DNA from: Hoeflea_A sp965204935
Lineage (GTDB): Bacteria > Pseudomonadota > Alphaproteobacteria > Rhizobiales > Rhizobiaceae
Reading direction: 5' to 3' (one strand)
DNA length: 64,000 bases
Assembly (NCBI RefSeq): GCF_965204935.1
Contig: NZ_CBDBFO010000002.1
Shown here: piece by piece, positions 27,402 to 36,506 of the stretch
Layout of the letters: each line of letters starts with the position of its first letter
Position numbering within the stretch: position 1 is the stretch's first letter
Position numbers and translations under genes: made by a program
The notes under the pieces: model-generated
The model's database searches: none
The model's input: only the letters and a program-made list of their open reading frames with translations
What the model was told of the DNA's origin: nothing

Positions 27402-28839
27402 CAGCAATTCTAATTTTGGCTCATTTTTGGGTCTCAGATGAATTTGAGCTGATTTTCAGGAGGGTTTAGGTTGCTTCCGGGCTGACTTGACGGTCGGTGG
27501 TGGCTCACCATCGACAAGTGTTCGTATGAGTGCACCCCAATCCGGGAAGATCAAGTAGCAAACAATCGTGCGGATGTGATCGAAGAACCGATACCGCGCC
27601 GCTAAAACACTGCGGGCTTTCTTCCAGAGCGCTTCGAGTACATCACAAACTGTATGCATGGCGAAGGCGAGCAGATTGAGCGTCGCCAGCACAGATGCCA
27701 GATAATTGTCGCCATGCCCAAAGTTGTGCTCCAGATTGTATCCCCGGGTTTTCAGAACATTGAAGGTCTCATTTTCAATCTTCCACCGTGCGCGTCCGCA
27801 AGCGGCAAGGTCCCCGACATTGGTCTCATCGACAGCGATGTTGGTCACAAAGCTGTTGCGATATGTGGTCTTCCCTTTGGTGTTGATAATCTCGATTTCG
27901 AACCAGTTGACGTGGGTCGCGTCCTTGCCATCGCGCAGGGGTACATCATTCAGCCAGCGATAGATGTGGGTGGCAGCCTTGCGACCCTTTTTGATACGAC
28001 GGCGCTTTGTCGAGTTGATCTCGGCACCGTCCAGCCACTCGTACAACGTCTTATGGGACAAGGACTTGGCAGTCAGAATGAAGTCGCCGCCAACCGACTG
28101 AATCGTATCAACAATCGGCTGATTAGCATACAGGTCATCGCCAAGATAAACTGGCTTTAGCGAAGCGTAACGTTTCCCATTGGCGGCAAGCCAGCGTTTG
28201 ACGGCATTCCTTTCACAATCCTGTTTCGCATGACCGTCCTGCGGGCTAATAAATTCCGGCTGCAGCGGTATCGCTCGGCTGTCACCCGGGACGACGACCG
28301 CGGCGGAAACCATGGTGTGAAAATACTCGGTGCCGCCATCATTGCGCTTGCGATGAGAACAATTCCGGCAATGCAACTTGCGGCTACAGAAATATTCTGT
28401 GCCATCAAGTGCAATCAGCACGCGACCATCCAGACATCGGAAAGGCTCCAAACCGTTATGGCTTTTCAGATGGTCAACAAGGTTATCAAACTGCCCAAAG
28501 AGATGCTGCGGTTCAGCCTCATCAAGCATCGAGCGGATATGATTATCGCTCGGAAGCTTCTTGATTCCGAACAATGTCTGACAGTTCGAGCAACCGTTAC
28601 CCGCTTGCATCTCGCGCTGATGCGACAGGAACGACGGAGACTGCATGAAAAATATCGAAAACGCCGACAGGCCGATATCTGCCATCGTGTAACTCGTGTT
28701 TGGGCCAACCCGTCGGTCAGGCAAGTTCGCGCAGCACGATCTGAGCGAGCCAATGAGGGAATCCAAGTGTAACACGCAACAAACGAATCATAGATCGAGC
28801 GATTTGAGAATCCCAAAAATCCCAAAATTAGAATTGCTG
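27402..28839 (-). mobile_element. Intact DDE insertion sequence, ISNCY-like (1438 bp, 9-bp TSD)
   Basis: Inverted repeats of 18 bp (CAGCAATTCTAATTTTGG) lie at both ends. AGCCATAAC is duplicated exactly at 27393-27401 and 28840-28848. One long transposase ORF fills the element. I assign ISNCY-like with reservations, from the transposase type. Confidence 0.85.
27456..28775 (-). CDS. DDE-type transposase (ISNCY-like)
   Basis: The 439-aa protein has an N-terminal DNA-binding region (FFMQSPSFLSHQREMQ, LFGIKKLPSDNHIRSMLD) and a DDE core: LIALDGTEYF with the first Asp, VYLGDDLYANQP with the second and GRARWKIENETFN with the Glu. The frame starts with GTG 28775. It is complete and likely functional. 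Confidence 0.8.
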   Translation of the reverse strand: MLHLDSLIGSLRSCCANLPDRRVGPNTSYTMADIGLSAFSIFFMQSPSFLSHQREMQAGNGCSNCQTLFGIKKLPSDNHIRSMLDEAEPQHLFGQFDNLVDHLKSHNGLEPFRCLDGRVLIALDGTEYFCSRKLHCRNCSHRKRNDGGTEYFHTMVSAAVVVPGDSRAIPLQPEFISPQDGHAKQDCERNAVKRWLAANGKRYASLKPVYLGDDLYANQPIVDTIQSVGGDFILTAKSLSHKTLYEWLDGAEINSTKRRRIKKGRKAATHIYRWLNDVPLRDGKDATHVNWFEIEIINTKGKTTYRNSFVTNIAVDETNVGDLAACGRARWKIENETFNVLKTRGYNLEHNFGHGDNYLASVLATLNLLAFAMHTVCDVLEALWKKARSVLAARYRFFDHIRTIVCYLIFPDWGALIRTLVDGEPPPTVKSARKQPKPS

Positions 28840-28862
28840 AGCCATAACGCCAGGAGAATAAA

Positions 28863-29222
28863 ATGGCGGACCTGAATTGGATGAAATGCGGCAGCGGTGC
28901 CGGTGTGTGGTGCAGCTTCATGACAATGAACCTAAATTCCATCACAGCCAATCGCGGCGTGTACATGATCTGGCATGACGGTAATCCGGGCCGGGTTGTC
29001 TATGTCGGACAAGGCAATATCGCCAGCCGGCTTCAGGATCATCGCAGCGATCATGAGATCATCGACTATGCGAGATCCGGAACGCTTCGTGTCACATGGG
29101 CGTCTGCACCGGAGTCTCAGCTTGACGGGATTGAGCGTCATCTTGCTGATACGTGGCATCCACTAGTCGGAGATGCCCACCCGAATGCTGTTCCGATTGC
29201 GGTGAACTCGCCGTTTGGGTAA
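28863..29222 (+). CDS. Small GIY-YIG domain protein
   Basis: The 119-aa protein is almost all GIY-YIG domain: RGVYMIW, then VVYVGQGNIASRLQDHR (YVG in place of YIG, with the conserved Arg), a short linker and a helix with IERHLADTWHP supplying the late acidic residue. AGGAG is 7 nt before ATG 28863. A 9-bp-TSD insertion sequence ends 23 nt upstream, so its native promoter has been displaced. It could act in repair or defence, or be part of the mobile element's maintenance functions. Confidence 0.75.
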   Translation: MADLNWMKCGSGAGVWCSFMTMNLNSITANRGVYMIWHDGNPGRVVYVGQGNIASRLQDHRSDHEIIDYARSGTLRVTWASAPESQLDGIERHLADTWHPLVGDAHPNAVPIAVNSPFG

Positions 29223-29358
29223 CAGCCTGAGAGGCCAGGATGCTATCGAGGGTTTCGCGGAGCTTCATGTAATGAAACCACGCCCACGGCGGCTCTTGGC
29301 CTGTCGCCAGTTTTGCATCTGCCCAGTCACGGACAGCTTGAATATCTGGTTGTTCCAT
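29092..29358 (-). CDS. Unrecognised small protein convergent with the GIY-YIG gene
   Basis: The 88-aa frame from ATG 29358 begins MEQPDIQAVRDWADAKLATG and EPPWAWFHYMKLRETLDSIL, a compact amphipathic helical region that looks like a real protein. Its last ~44 codons overlap the GIY-YIG gene antisense and are low in complexity, so the true C-terminus may be an extended readthrough. No family is recognised. Confidence 0.45.
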   Translation of the reverse strand: MEQPDIQAVRDWADAKLATGQEPPWAWFHYMKLRETLDSILASQAVTQTASSPQSEQHSGGHLRLVDATYQQDDAQSRQAETPVQTPM

Positions 29359-29795
29359 GGGTGATGATGACGCTGATTCTGGTTAACGGCGGGTTAACCT
29401 CCGAGCATTGCGCCCGCTTCTTAGAAATGGGGTGATCAAGTTAGTGTCCGAGGACGTGGTGCAATTTCATCGGCTCTACCGGTGTAATCCGGGTGGCCAT
29501 CGAGGTGTATGGTCGAGGTCGACGAGACCCTCTGGCGTTGTGCGCGGGACTGTCAGAAAGTTTGTGCTTGAGGCCATAGTGATAGGCAAGCATATGGCCA
29601 GACAGTTTATGCTCTGACAGTGCCGAGCCGCCACTGGCAAATCTGATAGTCCATGGTGCGATTTCGGTTCACTGGATACCAGTAACCTTGTGCTGCATTG
29701 CAAAGCCGGTTGTCTGAGATCTCGGGATGCTGGGTCTTTGACCGATCCATGTCACTCCGGTCCGATGCTGCAGGTGCTGGGCATCGGCTTGTCGG
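29359..29795. other. Intergenic stretch, no gene recognised
   Basis: Short frames are open on both strands but none has family features or a ribosome-binding site. There are no tRNA, hairpin or repeat features that I can see. Confidence 0.4.
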
Positions 29796-30620
29796 TCAAT
29801 CGTCGCCCTCCAACAGGTGTTTCATCTGGCGCTGGACGGTTTCGAGGGATGGCAGATCCTTTTCGTCGAATTCCCGTGTCGCGGCCTTATGCGCATCGAA
29901 GGCCAGCACGCCGCGCGGTGTTTCGGGGTTGGCCGCATAAAGCTCGCGCACGAGCGCCTCGATACGCGCCCATGCGGCCTTGCGCGGCCGGCCGCGCTGC
30001 ATCTTGCCGGCCGTACCCTCGGTGCGGGAATGGACGAGACGGAGCGCGGGCCGCGCCGGCAGCTGAGGCGACACCGGTGCTGGTCGGTTCAGAAACGCCG
30101 GCAGGTCATAGCGCTTGTAGTCCATCCAGGTGCGCAGCTTGAGCCGCGACAGGTGGATGTCGCCGAGGATGGCATGTGCCTCGGTTGGAAATGCCTCATA
30201 GGGCGTATGCGCCAGTGCATGGTGAAAGTCGTCGATGATTTGTTGGTTTCCGAGAAAGACGGTGAGGGCCGACCAGTCCTCAGGCCTGCCGGGCAGCGCC
30301 TCGCGCTCGACCAAGATCTCGCCGACGGTCGCCGCCCTGACCGCAAAGAACTGCTGCGGCCGGTGTTCGGGGGCCAGACGCGGCAGCATGCGCTGGGCAG
30401 GGGGCGTTTCGATGCGGATAAGCGGCAGGTTTATCTCTTCACTGCGGAACTCGGCCGCAACGTTGGTCTCCTTGCATTCGAATTCGCCGGCGAAAAGCGC
30501 ATGCTTGAACAGGTCCATGATCTCGTCGGGCTCGACACCGGCCCGGTCCTTGGCGATCAGCAGGGCGGCCCGCTTCAGCGAGATGAAGTTTAGGTCCAAA
30601 GGCGAAATGTGGGTCGGCAT
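29796..30620 (-). CDS. Unrecognised 274-aa protein of the mobilizable element
   Basis: The frame from ATG 30620 (GAAGAG upstream) encodes a soluble protein with LDLNFISLKRAALLIAKD at the start, a central region with ILGDIHLSRLKLRTWMDYKRYDLP, and a basic C-terminal part (GKMQRGRPRKAAWARIEALV and TREFDEKDLPSLETVQRQ) that resembles a winged-helix or resolvase-type HTH tail. An AT-hook-like GRPRK is visible. It lies next to the integrase on the same strand and may be a regulator or replication-type protein. Confidence 0.65.
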   Translation of the reverse strand: MPTHISPLDLNFISLKRAALLIAKDRAGVEPDEIMDLFKHALFAGEFECKETNVAAEFRSEEINLPLIRIETPPAQRMLPRLAPEHRPQQFFAVRAATVGEILVEREALPGRPEDWSALTVFLGNQQIIDDFHHALAHTPYEAFPTEAHAILGDIHLSRLKLRTWMDYKRYDLPAFLNRPAPVSPQLPARPALRLVHSRTEGTAGKMQRGRPRKAAWARIEALVRELYAANPETPRGVLAFDAHKAATREFDEKDLPSLETVQRQMKHLLEGDD

Positions 30621-30829
30621 GACGTGCACTTCTCTTCATTCGGGTTGGTATTCGGTAGACGGTTCGTTCGGATGTGGTGCGGTTGTTCAGGCTTTGGACA
30701 TACTCTCCCGATGTCGCACGAGGCAGCGGCAATCCCCCTCAAGCGACTTCAGCAAAAAGGTTCCAGTATCGGGTGCTTCCATGAAACCGGTAACGCCGGG
30801 CGGCGAGACAGAGGCTCAGGTCATATGCT

Positions 30830-32026
30830 TCATGCGTCGGCCTCCGCTTCCGGCTTTGCCTGCCGGTCGGGCTGGATCAGCAGCTTGCCGACGATGTTGC
30901 TGGCCTGCTTCAGGGGATCGTCGGCAAGATGAGCATAGCGGGCGGTGGTCTGCACGCTGCGGTGGCCGAGCAGGCCGCCGATGACGGCCAGCGGAATGCC
31001 GGCGCCGACGGCGAAGCTGGCGAAGGAGTGGCGCAGATCGTGCAGGCGCACATCGTCGAGACCGGCCGCCTTGCGCACCCGGCGCCAGGGTTTTTGCAGG
31101 TTGACGAGATGGGTGCCCGCTTCGCGGCCGACAATCACGTAAGGATTGTCCTTGAGGCGGGGCAGGGCCTTCAGCACTTCAAGGGCGGAATCGTTGAGGG
31201 GCACGATCTTGGCGCCGTGCTTGTCGGTCTTGTGGCGCTCCAGAACGATGCGGGACTTGGCGAAGTCGATGCCGGCCCATTCGAGGGTGGTGATCTCGGT
31301 CAGCCGGCAGCCGGTGAAGATCAGGAGACGGATCGCCGCCGCCTCGTAGACATCGATCATGCCGTCTTCCTCGGCAGTGTCGAGGGTCTTCAGAAGCCGC
31401 GTCAGTTCCTCCGCGCTCAGATAGCGCTCCCGCTTCTTCTCCGGATAGGGTTTGATCACCGCGGCGGGGTTGCTGCCGTGCGGGATCATCTCCCAGCGCT
31501 CGGCGCAGTTCAGCATGGCCCGCAGCAGGCCGAGCGCCCGGTTGGCGTTATAGGGGGTGGAGCGGAGATCGGCGTGCATCCTGGCGATGTCGGCGGGGCG
31601 AAGGTCGAGCAGCTTGCGCTTGCCGAGCTTCGGCCTGATGAACTTCTTGAGCAGCCAGTTATGGGCCTCGATGGTGCGCGGCTTGCAGCGCCCGGCGCAG
31701 TGTTCCTTCATGTAGACATCGGCCAGTTGCCCGACGGTCTCGCTCCTCAGGAGCCGGCGCCGCTCCTCGGCCGGGTCCTCGCCGGTGGCGATCTTGCCCA
31801 TCAGCTTGACCGCCTGCTTGCGGGCCTGGTCGAGGGTGACCTTGCCGAGCTTGCCGACCGACAGGCGCCGGCTGCGGCCGCTCTGGTTGCGGTACTGGAC
31901 GATGAAGGTCTTGGCGCCCGAAGGCTTGGCCCTGACGCCGAAACCGGGCAGGCTGTCGTCCCAGAGGACGACCTCGCGTTCGGTGGGATTGAGGGCGGTG
32001 ATTAGGGGTTTTGTGAGCTTGGGCAT
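30830..32026 (-). CDS. int: Tyrosine-recombinase integrase of the mobilizable element
   Basis: The 398-aa integrase has an N-terminal DUF4102-type arm-binding domain (LPGFGVRAKPSGAKTFIVQY), a SAM-like core-binding domain, and a catalytic domain with Arg in TGCRLTEITTLEW, HDLRHSFASF, LGHRSVQTTARYAHL (His/Arg and nucleophile Tyr). All catalytic residues are present. Its 5' end faces the tRNA fragment at 32198-32242, the usual arrangement of an integrase and its attachment site. It defines the right edge of the element holding the MobF genes. Confidence 0.92.
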   Translation of the reverse strand: MPKLTKPLITALNPTEREVVLWDDSLPGFGVRAKPSGAKTFIVQYRNQSGRSRRLSVGKLGKVTLDQARKQAVKLMGKIATGEDPAEERRRLLRSETVGQLADVYMKEHCAGRCKPRTIEAHNWLLKKFIRPKLGKRKLLDLRPADIARMHADLRSTPYNANRALGLLRAMLNCAERWEMIPHGSNPAAVIKPYPEKKRERYLSAEELTRLLKTLDTAEEDGMIDVYEAAAIRLLIFTGCRLTEITTLEWAGIDFAKSRIVLERHKTDKHGAKIVPLNDSALEVLKALPRLKDNPYVIVGREAGTHLVNLQKPWRRVRKAAGLDDVRLHDLRHSFASFAVGAGIPLAVIGGLLGHRSVQTTARYAHLADDPLKQASNIVGKLLIQPDRQAKPEAEADA

Positions 32027-32197
32027 GGATCGTCCGGGTAAGCGGGAGGTAAGCGGGCGGCATCAGTGCCGGATGAACGCTAACATAGTGAGTCGAACGA
32101 TCGATATCAAGTAACTCTATGAAATATCTACCAAAAAGAAGCCAGATCGTATTAGGGAGTGTTAGCGGCGGTTTAATCAAAGAAAGGCAAAATCCAA

Positions 32198-32242
<45 letters not shown>

Positions 32243-32284
32243 CTTTTATTATAACTCCATAGAATGCGATATATAACAATCACT

Positions 32285-33937
32285 GTAACTACCCAGCTAC
32301 CCTATCAAGCTGGATTTGATGGAATGTATTGAGGTCACGGATAAGCTGAACGGGGCTTTTGCTCAAGGCTCTCAGAACATCCCAGCTTTGCTTTCGCGCT
32401 GTTTCGACAACGGTGCGTAGAATGCAGTAGTTTTCAGCGCCTGTCTCAGTCCTGAAGCTTCCGGAGACCTTCTGCCGAACCTTTGTCATGCGCAGGTCAC
32501 GTTCGGCTTCGTTGTTCGTGAAGGGGACATTCAGATCATTGAAAAAGAGCAGGACCGCGGCCTTATGTGTTCGCATCCGTCTCGCCAGATTATGTCCAGC
32601 CCGTCGCTTCGGGCGACCGCGTTTGCCGGTCGTTGGACGTGCAAGCGGTGGCAGGCCTTCATGGAATTTGATCGCCCGGTCGCAACAGGCATCAAACCTC
32701 TGATCGATCTGATGGGCATGTTCCGGACTGACCGCTGACTTGCCTTGATCGCGTGCGATTTGTGTCAGCGTCAGGGCGTCGCACAAAAGGGCTTTCATAT
32801 CCGTCGCCCAGGGTTCCCTGTCGTGATCGATTACGGCCTGCAACTCCCGGAGCAGATGCGCATTGCAAAGACCATGCTCCACGGCCTCCAGCGCCAAATA
32901 GGGTGGCCAGCAATCGTGAACGATCGTTCCTGCCAGTCCCGATGGGATATCACCTCGCCCGGTCCCCAGCCGAAGATGACTGAGGGATGTGGAACACAGC
33001 ATATGCAGCCAGCGCGTCTTGCCGGCAATCCGCAAGCCGGTCTCATCCAGATGCTTCACGGCAACAGCTGTGCCGGACAGCAGTTCCCTTACCCTGTCCG
33101 CGAAAACGCGCATGCTGTCGGCCTTTTTGGCGATCAGACTGGCCAGCGTCGCCGGGGCGATCCTGATCTTGTAGAGGTCCGAGAAGATCCGTGCCAGGCG
33201 ATCCTCGGGAATGCAGTGCTGTGTTTGCAAATAGGCCGCCAGGGCAGCGATTTCGTCACCATACTGGGCGGGGGCTTTCACGGTCTCGGGAAAGGCAGCG
33301 CGCACCAGCGTGCCACAGGACCGGCATAGACAGGTATGGGCTCTGTGTTCGGTGATGAAAAGAGGCGGAGGCGGCGCAAGGCCAAACACCTGGCGCGCGG
33401 CAAAACCTGTGGCGGCCTCAGGCGATAGCGTCGCACTGCAGCGCGTGCACTGATGTGGATAGTGATGGACGAGCGCATCCGGTGTCGCGACCTGCTTCAG
33501 CGTTGTGCCCTTATGGCCATGTTGGCCACCAGACTTGCGGCCTGATTTGCCGCGCAAGCTCCTGGTGCGTCTTTCTCTGGCCGCTGGCTTCGCCAGCCCG
33601 TCACTGGACGGCGGTTTACTGCTGTTGGAACTGTTCAACCCCAGCCGTCGTTCAAGATCACAGACCCGCTGAACAAGCGAGGCGTTCTGATCCCGCAACT
33701 GTCTGTTCTGTTTCTCAAGTTCATCGACACGAGCTTGCAAGAGAGCATTTTGAGCGGCAAGCTCCATGACCAGATCAATGAGGTCCGGTTTTGACAGGGC
33801 GCTGAGGCGATCGCGGGTGAGACGAGTTTGCTGCATCATGCGCTCATGGAGTCAGAAACGACCGCGTCCGGAAAGCCTGTCAACCTGATTCAAATCGTCG
33901 CACACTCAAATTGCAAATCTGGTAGCTGGGTAGTTAC
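32285..33937 (-). mobile_element. Intact IS66-family element (1653 bp, TSD CAATCACT)
   Basis: Perfect 17-bp inverted repeats (GTAACTACCCAGCTACC) lie at 32285-32301 and 33921-33937. The 8-bp CAATCACT is duplicated at 32277-32284 and 33938-33945, the size expected for IS66. It encodes only the large transposase (no tnpA/tnpB), as in the single-ORF ISBst12-like subgroup. Confidence 0.92.
32289..33839 (-). CDS. IS66-family transposase
   Basis: The 516-aa protein has an N-terminal leucine-zipper coiled coil (residues ~15-65), the linker NSSNSSKPPSSDG, a zinc-binding pair HQCTRCSATL ... CLCRSCGTL, and the DDE core with HLDETGLRIAGK, IVHDCWPPYL and NNEAERDLRMTKVRQK. The stop codon lies inside the left inverted repeat. 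It is nearly identical to the truncated copy at 39095-40527, so the two result from recent transposition or duplication. Confidence 0.92.
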   Translation of the reverse strand: MMQQTRLTRDRLSALSKPDLIDLVMELAAQNALLQARVDELEKQNRQLRDQNASLVQRVCDLERRLGLNSSNSSKPPSSDGLAKPAARERRTRSLRGKSGRKSGGQHGHKGTTLKQVATPDALVHHYPHQCTRCSATLSPEAATGFAARQVFGLAPPPPLFITEHRAHTCLCRSCGTLVRAAFPETVKAPAQYGDEIAALAAYLQTQHCIPEDRLARIFSDLYKIRIAPATLASLIAKKADSMRVFADRVRELLSGTAVAVKHLDETGLRIAGKTRWLHMLCSTSLSHLRLGTGRGDIPSGLAGTIVHDCWPPYLALEAVEHGLCNAHLLRELQAVIDHDREPWATDMKALLCDALTLTQIARDQGKSAVSPEHAHQIDQRFDACCDRAIKFHEGLPPLARPTTGKRGRPKRRAGHNLARRMRTHKAAVLLFFNDLNVPFTNNEAERDLRMTKVRQKVSGSFRTETGAENYCILRTVVETARKQSWDVLRALSKSPVQLIRDLNTFHQIQLDRVAG

Positions 33938-33961
33938 CAATCACTTATACCAACGGCTGAA

Positions 33962-34221
33962 TCACTTGACCGTTGCCCATTCTCGGTGCGTGATTGACGT
34001 TATGTGCTCAGCGTTATTGGCAAAGAAGTTCCACGCGTCGCAGCATTTGTCGACGATCTCGTCATGACTGTCGAATACGGTGATGGCGAGCCTTTGGCTC
34101 GAATGTGCTCCCAGACGGCTTCCATGGAATTGAGATCGGTCGCGCAAGGCGGAAGCTTCAGGAGCGTGATGTTGTCTGGCAAGCTGAGATCTTTTGCAAC
34201 ATGCCACCCCGCCCCATCCAT
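33962..34221 (-). pseudogene. 3' fragment of an IS630-family transposase with a frameshift
   Basis: The first frame reads MDGAGWHVAKDLSLPDNITLLKLPP and AVWEHIRAKG; the reading then shifts near 34090 to LAITVFDSHDEIVDKCCDAWNFF and ends ITHREWATVK. Together they match the C-terminal catalytic part of IS630 transposases (second Asp to Glu region). The 5' two-thirds are missing and the remnant abuts a restriction-enzyme relic. Confidence 0.8.
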
Positions 34222-34523
34222 GAGGCATATAGCAGGCGGTGCTGTTCGGTGACCGCGCGTTCGCCGCCATTCTGCACGTCATCGAAGAACCGTCTTGCCG
34301 AGTCGAAAGCTCCGGAGAAGATTGCATCCTTTTCTGCCGGGGCGAGCAGGCGGTTCGCAGCGAGTGCGATGTCGTTCTCGCTGTCTTCGTCGTCGCGCCA
34401 GGACTGCCAGAATTTTCGAGCCGTTCCGAAAGTTGCATAAAGCGCTTCGGTCCGGCTCACCAGCATGAGCAGCTGTGCAAAGTGAAATAGCTGCGGGATT
34501 GTTCGGGCTGTCGGTCTCGGCAC
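34222..34523 (-). pseudogene. Relic of a type I restriction HsdR subunit
   Basis: The translation PQLFHFAQLLMLVSRTEALYAT, FWQSWRDDEDSENDIALAANRLL, KDAIFSGAFDSARRFFDDV and AVTEQHRLLYA matches an internal block of type I restriction R subunits (about 100 of ~1000 residues). It is fused at ~34222 to the IS630 tail and cut upstream by IS21-end sequence. No hsdM or hsdS remains nearby. It shows that another restriction system once stood here. Confidence 0.65.
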
Positions 34524-34540
34524 CTGTCGGCTTCAGGGAC

Positions 34541-34711
34541 CGCGGATTTCGATTGAAGCCGGCCAGACATCCCGACACTTGTCCGGCCACCCGCACACTT
34601 GCAAAGATCGCCCTGGCGCGATCTTCACATTGGTAATGTTGGCCGGATAATTATCGGAATGGGGGCCGGCTTAAAATAGGAATGCCCGACCGGTTTCGAT
34701 CGGAATCCGCA
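34541..34711. repeat. IS21-type terminal repeats (small derivative or end cluster)
   Basis: The right end, read on the complement from 34711, starts TGCGGATTCCGATCGAAACC and is nearly identical to the left end of the 559-bp derivative at 19115. The left part starts GCGGATTTCGATTGAAGCC at 34542. Repeated GCCGGCC/CCGGCCA blocks lie between. No target duplication is visible, so it is a rearranged remnant. Confidence 0.6.
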
Positions 34712-34748
34712 CCGTGGGGGGCGCCTCGGCTATGGATTCCTCATACCT

Positions 34749-35085
34749 CTACCTGTATGTGGGAGATGCATCGGTCCTATAGACCCCGACCGTCGTGTCG
34801 GTGTCGGGGGTCACGTATTTGTCGACGAGGTACAGCCGCGCGGTGTCGTCGGCGGAGTCGGTCACGCTGCCGATGCCAACTCTCCGCCGCTCAACAGCCG
34901 GCTGGGCCAGGCGATCCGTGGCGGCGATGCTGCTCGCGCGTGAATAGGTGACGGCGGCCCGCGCGGTCCTGAAGCTGGTTATAAAGTCCTCGAGCCTCCC
35001 GGTCTCGACCGTCCTGCCGCCCTTCGTCACGGTCTTCTTCGGCACGTCCGCAATGATCGTAACGTCGCTGGCCTTGGATACGCCG
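34749..35085 (-). pseudogene. Fragment of a Slam-type surface lipoprotein, paralogue of 44455-46224
   Basis: The minus strand reads SDVTIIADVPKKTVTKGGRT, ITSFRTARAAVTYSRA and IGSVTDSADDTARLYLVDKY followed by VGVYRTD. This parallels VTIVPGAEKSTVTTNGKTV, VGSITDSADDTMRLHLVDKY and VSVYRNN in the intact lipoprotein. The signal peptide and alanine-rich part before it and the C-terminal barrel after it are missing; the fragment stops soon before the IS21-end cluster at 34711. Confidence 0.7.
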
Positions 35086-35223
35086 CGCCAGAGGCACCGG
35101 GCGGCCGGTCCTTCCAAACCTTCATGAACTATCAGACCCGCAAACTGCTGCACAGTGAGCGGAAGCCCTGCCCGGCGCACCGCTGTATGCAGCATGATCC
35201 CTCCGCCCCGATCCCCCTTTGGG

Positions 35224-35267
35224 GATGTGGCTATGAATTGAATAGGCAAACGCGCCGAACCGGACCG
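35224..35267. repeat. Copy 1 of a 45-bp repeat shared with the porin upstream region
   Basis: GATGTGGCTATGAATTGAAT followed by AGGCAAACGCGCC matches 47611-47655 with few differences, in the same orientation. A further shared block, GGGACCGCCCGCCGGGCGCA, lies near 35283 and again near 47737. In both copies a G/C tract is next to it. It marks a duplicated upstream region of surface-protein genes. Confidence 0.7.
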
Positions 35268-35373
35268 CCATGTCCGATATCCGGGACCGCCCGCCGGGCG
35301 CAGTGCGCCAGCAGACCGGCCGGCCTGGGCGCGCAAATACCCCCGCCTTGCCCTGCCTGCATTCAGAACGACC

Positions 35374-36162
35374 TTACGACACAATGCCAGTGTCCAGTTC
35401 GATGACGTTGCGCCTGTAGTCGTGCAGCGTGATGTTGCTGTCGCGCCGTTCGTGGCGCAGGGTGAGTTGCGGCGTGAAGCCGCCGATGTCGATGTTCCGG
35501 TTGGACAGCGTCGTCCACAGCGCGTACGTCGTGTCCCGCCGCGCCTGCGGCCCGAACAGCGGGCGCGGTGCGCCGTAATCGCGCCGGTCCACGCGCAGGC
35601 CCGCGCCGGCGACGAAACCGCGCGGCAACTCGCTCTCGGCCGACAGGCCGAGGCTGAACTCGCGCCAGGACCGGTAGTCCTTGTCCAGCGTCTCGCGGCG
35701 CCAGCCGGCATTGGCCCGCAGCACCGTGACGCCGCCCAGGGCATGGGCGATGCCGAACCCCGCCGTATCGGTGTGGCCGCGGCCGAGGTAGCCCTCGTAA
35801 TCGGTCCACGCGCGCCCGAGCGACCAGTTCAGCCGCCACACCGGGGAAAGGGTCCGGCTCCCCGAAACCCGCAGACCGGCGCTGCGGCTGTAGACATCGC
35901 CGCCGATCCAGCGCTGGCGAACGTGCACTTCGGGATGCAGGACGGACCGGCCGAACACGAAGCGCGGGCCGGCGTTGAGGCTTGCGATCCGTTCGTTGAA
36001 CCGGCTCTCCCGGTAGCTGCGGGTCCGCAGACCGCCATTGACCCGGAACTGAAGCCCCGGGCGGACCGTCGCCGTGTATCCGCCATGCATGTCGGCCACC
36101 AGACCGACCCCGCTGGTGCGGCGCGCATCCCGCGACAGCGTGAACAGGCCGAGCTTTTGCAA
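35374..36162 (-). pseudogene. C-terminal barrel of a Slam surface-lipoprotein translocator, 5'-truncated
   Basis: The 262 residues match the beta-barrel half of Slam proteins (DUF560, surface lipoprotein assembly modifier): WTDYEGYLGRGHTDTAG, SAESELPRGFVAGAGL, and the end NIDIGGFTPQLTLRHERR, SNITLHDYRRNVIELDTG. The N-terminal signal peptide and TPR region (usually ~200 residues) are lost, because IS66 and then IS21 DNA replaces the upstream part. Intact Slam moves lipoproteins such as the one at 44455-46224 to the cell surface. The first codon in this frame is an internal TTG beside the IS21 end. Confidence 0.8.
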
Positions 36163-36179
36163 ATCTGCGGAATCTTGCG

Positions 36180-36255
36180 CACTTGACGGCGATTCCTACA
36201 ACACTTGACGGAGAATCTTGTAACACTTGACGGCGAATCCTGCGTACTTGACGGC
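36180..36255. repeat. IS21 subterminal repeats, left end
   Basis: CACTTGACGG occurs at 36180, 36202 and 36224 and as TACTTGACGG at 36246, exactly 22 bp apart, i.e. two helical turns. The other end has four inverted copies (CCGTCAAGT) at 38997, 39018, 39040 and 39062. These are IstA binding sites by family knowledge. Confidence 0.85.
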
Positions 36256-36506
36256 GCTGATCCGCACGAAGCGCGCTGTTTCTCCCGGAACTGATGCCTG
36301 GGCGCATTCTCCCTTCTGTTGATACTGGCAGGCTGGCCTTTGGCCAGCCCGTGGCGAGCGTAAGCGAGCCCTTGTCTGTTTTCAAGATACGGTTGCACGC
36401 GGCGGTTGGCCCTTCATCAGGCATGACCGCCGCGCGTGCTCAGCGTCTGCATTGCGCACCCGGCGCCGCAGGCGCCCCTGACGCCGGTCGACAGGCCGGC
36501 GCCTCC

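Noticed and set aside
29796..30620. Calling this protein a replication initiator
   Set aside because: It lies next to an integrase and has a basic HTH-like tail, but no RepA/Rep motifs or iterons are visible, so it is left unnamed.
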